The translations under genes were made by a program, and so were the position numbers. The notes under the pieces were generated by a model that saw nothing but the letters and a program-made list of their open reading frames with translations, ran no database searches and was not told where the DNA came from. From NCBI GenBank assembly GCA_002307175.1, contig DBTS01000145.1, positions 20,051-61,349 of the forward strand: a stretch of 41,299 bases of DNA, written 5' to 3'. The stretch comes from Rhodocyclaceae bacterium UBA1310. GTDB lineage: Bacteria; Pseudomonadota; Gammaproteobacteria; Burkholderiales; Rhodocyclaceae. Of the stretch, positions 39,127 through 41,299 are shown in pieces; positions within the stretch are counted from its first letter, which is position 1; each line of letters begins with the position of its first letter.

Positions 39127-40542
39127 ATGCCTGATCTTCTGGTCGATGCACTGGCTGCCATTGTTGGTGTGGCAAATGTCTTTACGTCGGAAGCTGATTG
39201 CGCGCCTTACGAGGAAGACTGGCGCGGACGATATCGCGGGCGTGCCCGTTGTGTGGTGCGTCCGGCATCGACCAAAGAAGTGGCAGCTGTGGTGCGTTGC
39301 TGTGCTGCTGCAGGTGTGCCGATGGTGCCGCAGAGTGGTAACACGGGCCTGGTCGGGGGCTCTGTGCCGCACGCCACGGCAAATGAAGTGCTGATCTCCA
39401 TGGCGCGCCTGAATCACGTGCGCGCCATTGATGCTGCCAATTACACCATCACTGTTGAGGCCGGCTGCACGCTGGAAGCAGTACAGCTTGCGGCAGCCGC
39501 GCAAGGCCGCCTGTTCCCCCTGTCACTCGCCTCGGAGGGGACCTGCCAGATTGGCGGAACCCTGGGCAGCAATGCAGGCGGGGTGCAGGTGCTGCGCTAC
39601 GGCAATATGCGTGACCTGACCCTGGGGCTCGAAGTCGTGCTGCCCGACGGGCAGATCTGGAATGGTCTGCGCGGGCTGCGCAAAGACAATACCGGCTACG
39701 ACCTCAAGCATCTGTTTATCGGCTCGGAAGGCACGCTGGGCATCATCACGGCGGCCGTTCTCAAACTGTTTCCAGTGCAGGCTGTACGTGCTGTCGCCTG
39801 GGTGGCGGTGCCCGACCCGGCGGCTGCGATTACCTTGCTGGCGCATGCGCGGACCCTGGCGGGCGAACGCCTGTCAGCATTCGAAATCGTCTGCTCGGCG
39901 GCACATGAACTTGTATTGCAGAAATTTCCGGTCTGCACGCGGCCTCTGGCTGCACCTTCTCCGTGGTATGCGCTGCTTGAGCTGACCGATAGTGATGCCC
40001 AGGCAGACCTCCAGTCACTGCTGGAAAACATGCTGGGTGCAGCTTTTGATCAGGGGCTGGTGACGGATGCTGCGCTGGCCGCCAGCGAAACGCAGGCACT
40101 GGCCCTCTGGGCTTTGCGCGAAAACATCTCGGATGCGCAAAAGCTCGATGGCATCAGCATCAAGCATGATATCTCGCTACCGGTGAGCGCGATCCCGGAA
40201 TTCCTTGATCGTTGCGGAGACGCTTTGAGTGCAGCCTATCCGGGCGTGCGGATCGTGGCGTTCGGGCATGCAGGGGATGGCAATCTGCATTACAACCCCT
40301 CAATGCCGCAAGGGGGCGACGAGAATGCCGGATTCATTGCGCAGACATCTGCAGTCAATCGCATTGTTTATGACCTTGTTGCCTCGCTGGGCGGCTCCAT
40401 TTCTGCCGAGCACGGGCTGGGTCAGCTCAAGCGCGAAGAAATCCGTCGCTACAAGAGTCCGCTGGAACTCGACATGATGCACCGGATCCGGCAGGCGCTG
40501 GATCCGGCTGGGTTGATGAACCCGGGGAAACTGGTCGACTAA
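39127..40542 (+). CDS. FAD-binding oxidoreductase (GlcD / D-2-hydroxyglutarate dehydrogenase family)
   Basis: Oxidises a D-2-hydroxyacid. The 471 residues have an FAD-binding type-4 (PCMH) domain (about 40-215) with PQSGNTGLVGGSVPH and the GTLGSNAGGVQVLRYGNMRD flavin loop, then an FAD-oxidase C-terminal domain (about 230-468) with the metal/substrate region FGHAGDGNLHYN and SAEHGLGQLKREEI. The HAGDGNLH and EHGLG motifs are typical of GlcD, D-lactate dehydrogenase and D-2-hydroxyglutarate dehydrogenase; the sequence alone does not decide the substrate. Two bases from the rimO stop, so the pair is probably co-transcribed. Confidence 0.92.
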   Translation: MPDLLVDALAAIVGVANVFTSEADCAPYEEDWRGRYRGRARCVVRPASTKEVAAVVRCCAAAGVPMVPQSGNTGLVGGSVPHATANEVLISMARLNHVRAIDAANYTITVEAGCTLEAVQLAAAAQGRLFPLSLASEGTCQIGGTLGSNAGGVQVLRYGNMRDLTLGLEVVLPDGQIWNGLRGLRKDNTGYDLKHLFIGSEGTLGIITAAVLKLFPVQAVRAVAWVAVPDPAAAITLLAHARTLAGERLSAFEIVCSAAHELVLQKFPVCTRPLAAPSPWYALLELTDSDAQADLQSLLENMLGAAFDQGLVTDAALAASETQALALWALRENISDAQKLDGISIKHDISLPVSAIPEFLDRCGDALSAAYPGVRIVAFGHAGDGNLHYNPSMPQGGDENAGFIAQTSAVNRIVYDLVASLGGSISAEHGLGQLKREEIRRYKSPLELDMMHRIRQALDPAGLMNPGKLVD

Positions 40543-40569
40543 ATTCGCTTGCCCAGACTACCGAACAGC

Positions 40570-40806
40570 TTACGCGTGATATGGCACGCTCATGTGTTGT
40601 GAGCCTGGAATCAGCTCAAACGGAGTGACGGGTTCGTGCTGAATGCCGCGTGCATCCAGAGCACGGGGAATGGCATCCTGAAGCATTGAAGTCATGGCGC
40701 CAATGGTCGGGGCATCCAGCATCAGGCCCGGAACATTGGAACTCGCCACATGCCAGACTTCGGCCTCTTCATCCCATTCGCAGCAAATTGTGTATGCACT
40801 GTCCAT
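40570..40806 (-). CDS. DUF1902 / HicB-like small protein (orphan antitoxin-type)
   Basis: A 78-residue protein with the short HicB-like fold: CCEWDEEAEVWHVASSNVPG, LMLDAPTIGAMTSMLQDAIP and a short tail. DUF1902 proteins are related to HicB antitoxins and are usually next to a HicA-type toxin. No HicA-like frame is visible on either side: rimO/FAD oxidoreductase lie downstream, and the upstream DNA gives only short frames without the GSHH motif. The start at 40806 has AGGGGG seven bases before it; an open frame continues 44 codons upstream but looks non-coding. No C-terminal DNA-binding domain is present. A perfect palindrome lies 32 bp upstream. Confidence 0.75.
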   Translation of the reverse strand: MDSAYTICCEWDEEAEVWHVASSNVPGLMLDAPTIGAMTSMLQDAIPRALDARGIQHEPVTPFELIPGSQHMSVPYHA

Positions 40807-40837
40807 TGATGCCCCCTGATTCTGTAGATTAGCGGGT

Positions 40838-40851
40838 CCGCCTGCAGGCGG
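40838..40851. repeat. Perfect 14-bp palindrome upstream of the DUF1902 gene
   Basis: CCGCCTGCAGGCGG is its own reverse complement and lies 32 bp before the DUF1902 start. It could be an operator. Apart from it and a small CCCTC-GGTA-GAGGG hairpin at 41013-41026, the 379-bp gap up to the tRNA holds only the tRNA promoter. Confidence 0.5.
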
Positions 40852-41138
40852 TGAAGCTTGTCTGCATCTCGCGGAAATTCTCGACGCATGCCGTCGCATA
40901 AACCGGCAATACATGGGGGTGATGTCTTCCGCAGACACTCAGTCAATTTAGCGCAAAAAGCGACTCACTGCAGCCGGACGGACGAAAGGGTTGTCGTCAC
41001 CCGGATGAAACACCCTCGGTAGAGGGCAAAATCCCATTTGCTGGCCTTGAGGGAAAGATACGCACCATTCTGCCCGAGATGGGCGAGGGTGCTTGCGCTG
41101 AGCCAGGCCGACTTTTTTACGAAAAGGAGAAAAACGGC

Positions 41139-41167
41139 TTGACGGAGGGTGTCTGCGTACCTATAAT
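41139..41167 (+). promoter_or_regulatory. Sigma-70 promoter of tRNA-Ala
   Basis: TTGACG (41139-41144), exactly 17 bp, TATAAT (41162-41167): near-consensus, as expected for a stable RNA gene. Initiation is predicted near 41174, about 12 bases before the mature tRNA. Confidence 0.88.
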
Positions 41168-41185
41168 CTCACTTCTTCGCCGGAC

Positions 41186-41261
<76 letters not shown>

Positions 41262-41299
41262 TCCAACGAAGAATAAGTTGTCTAGGGTCCCCATCGTCT

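Overview
The window looks like the chromosome of a diazotrophic, polyhydroxyalkanoate-storing betaproteobacterium. The pairing of nifLA with an rnf operon, a phaC-phaB-phaR block, an Entner-Doudoroff/glucose block, and the bamD/rluD and rimO neighbourhoods all fit Rhodocyclales-type bacteria (Azoarcus/Dechloromonas/Uliginosibacterium relatives). The genus is an inference; nothing in the sequence names it. I see no prophage, insertion sequence, CRISPR array or plasmid backbone.

Region 1 (1-11.6 kb) is nitrogen-fixation support. A minus-strand rnfABCDGE operon encodes the membrane complex that delivers low-potential electrons to nitrogenase. It is divergent from nifL-nifA (oxygen/nitrogen-responsive anti-activator and sigma-54 activator). 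The 293-bp gap between them holds a sigma-54 -24/-12 element facing each way, an NtrC-type palindrome and two TGT-N10-ACA NifA-box matches. Convergent to nifA is a nifV-nifW-nifZ-nifM operon (homocitrate synthesis and nitrogenase maturation) with its own sigma-54 promoter. The structural genes nifHDK are not in the window.

Region 2 (11.7-22.5 kb) is core metabolism. It holds a two-domain polyphosphate:AMP phosphotransferase whose first codons are in another frame (single-base deletion in an A-run), an exported MORN-repeat protein and a DAHP synthase. A minus-strand pgl-glk-pgi-lepB operon faces edd, so glucose phosphorylation and the oxidative entry to the Entner-Doudoroff pathway are transcribed from one divergent region.

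Region 3 (22.5-26.0 kb) is the least explained part: three overlapping minus-strand genes encoding a glycosyltransferase-2-like membrane protein with an eroded active site, a membrane-anchored bactofilin-like beta-helix protein, and a polytopic membrane protein with faint exosortase-like features. A perfect 11-bp hairpin sits at the start of the first gene. This is my best candidate for an undescribed envelope or polymer system.

Region 4 (26.1-32.0 kb): panC, then a GntR/FCD regulator divergent from D-mannonate dehydratase, a hexuronate-type MFS transporter and a fructuronate reductase. This hexuronate route feeds 2-keto-3-deoxygluconate towards the Entner-Doudoroff aldolase. A palindromic operator overlaps the predicted -10 of the catabolic genes.

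Region 5 (32.1-41.3 kb): bamD and rluD with overlapping divergent 5' ends, phaC-phaB-phaR, rimO, a GlcD-type FAD oxidoreductase, an orphan DUF1902/HicB-like gene and a tRNA-Ala(GGC) with a textbook sigma-70 promoter.
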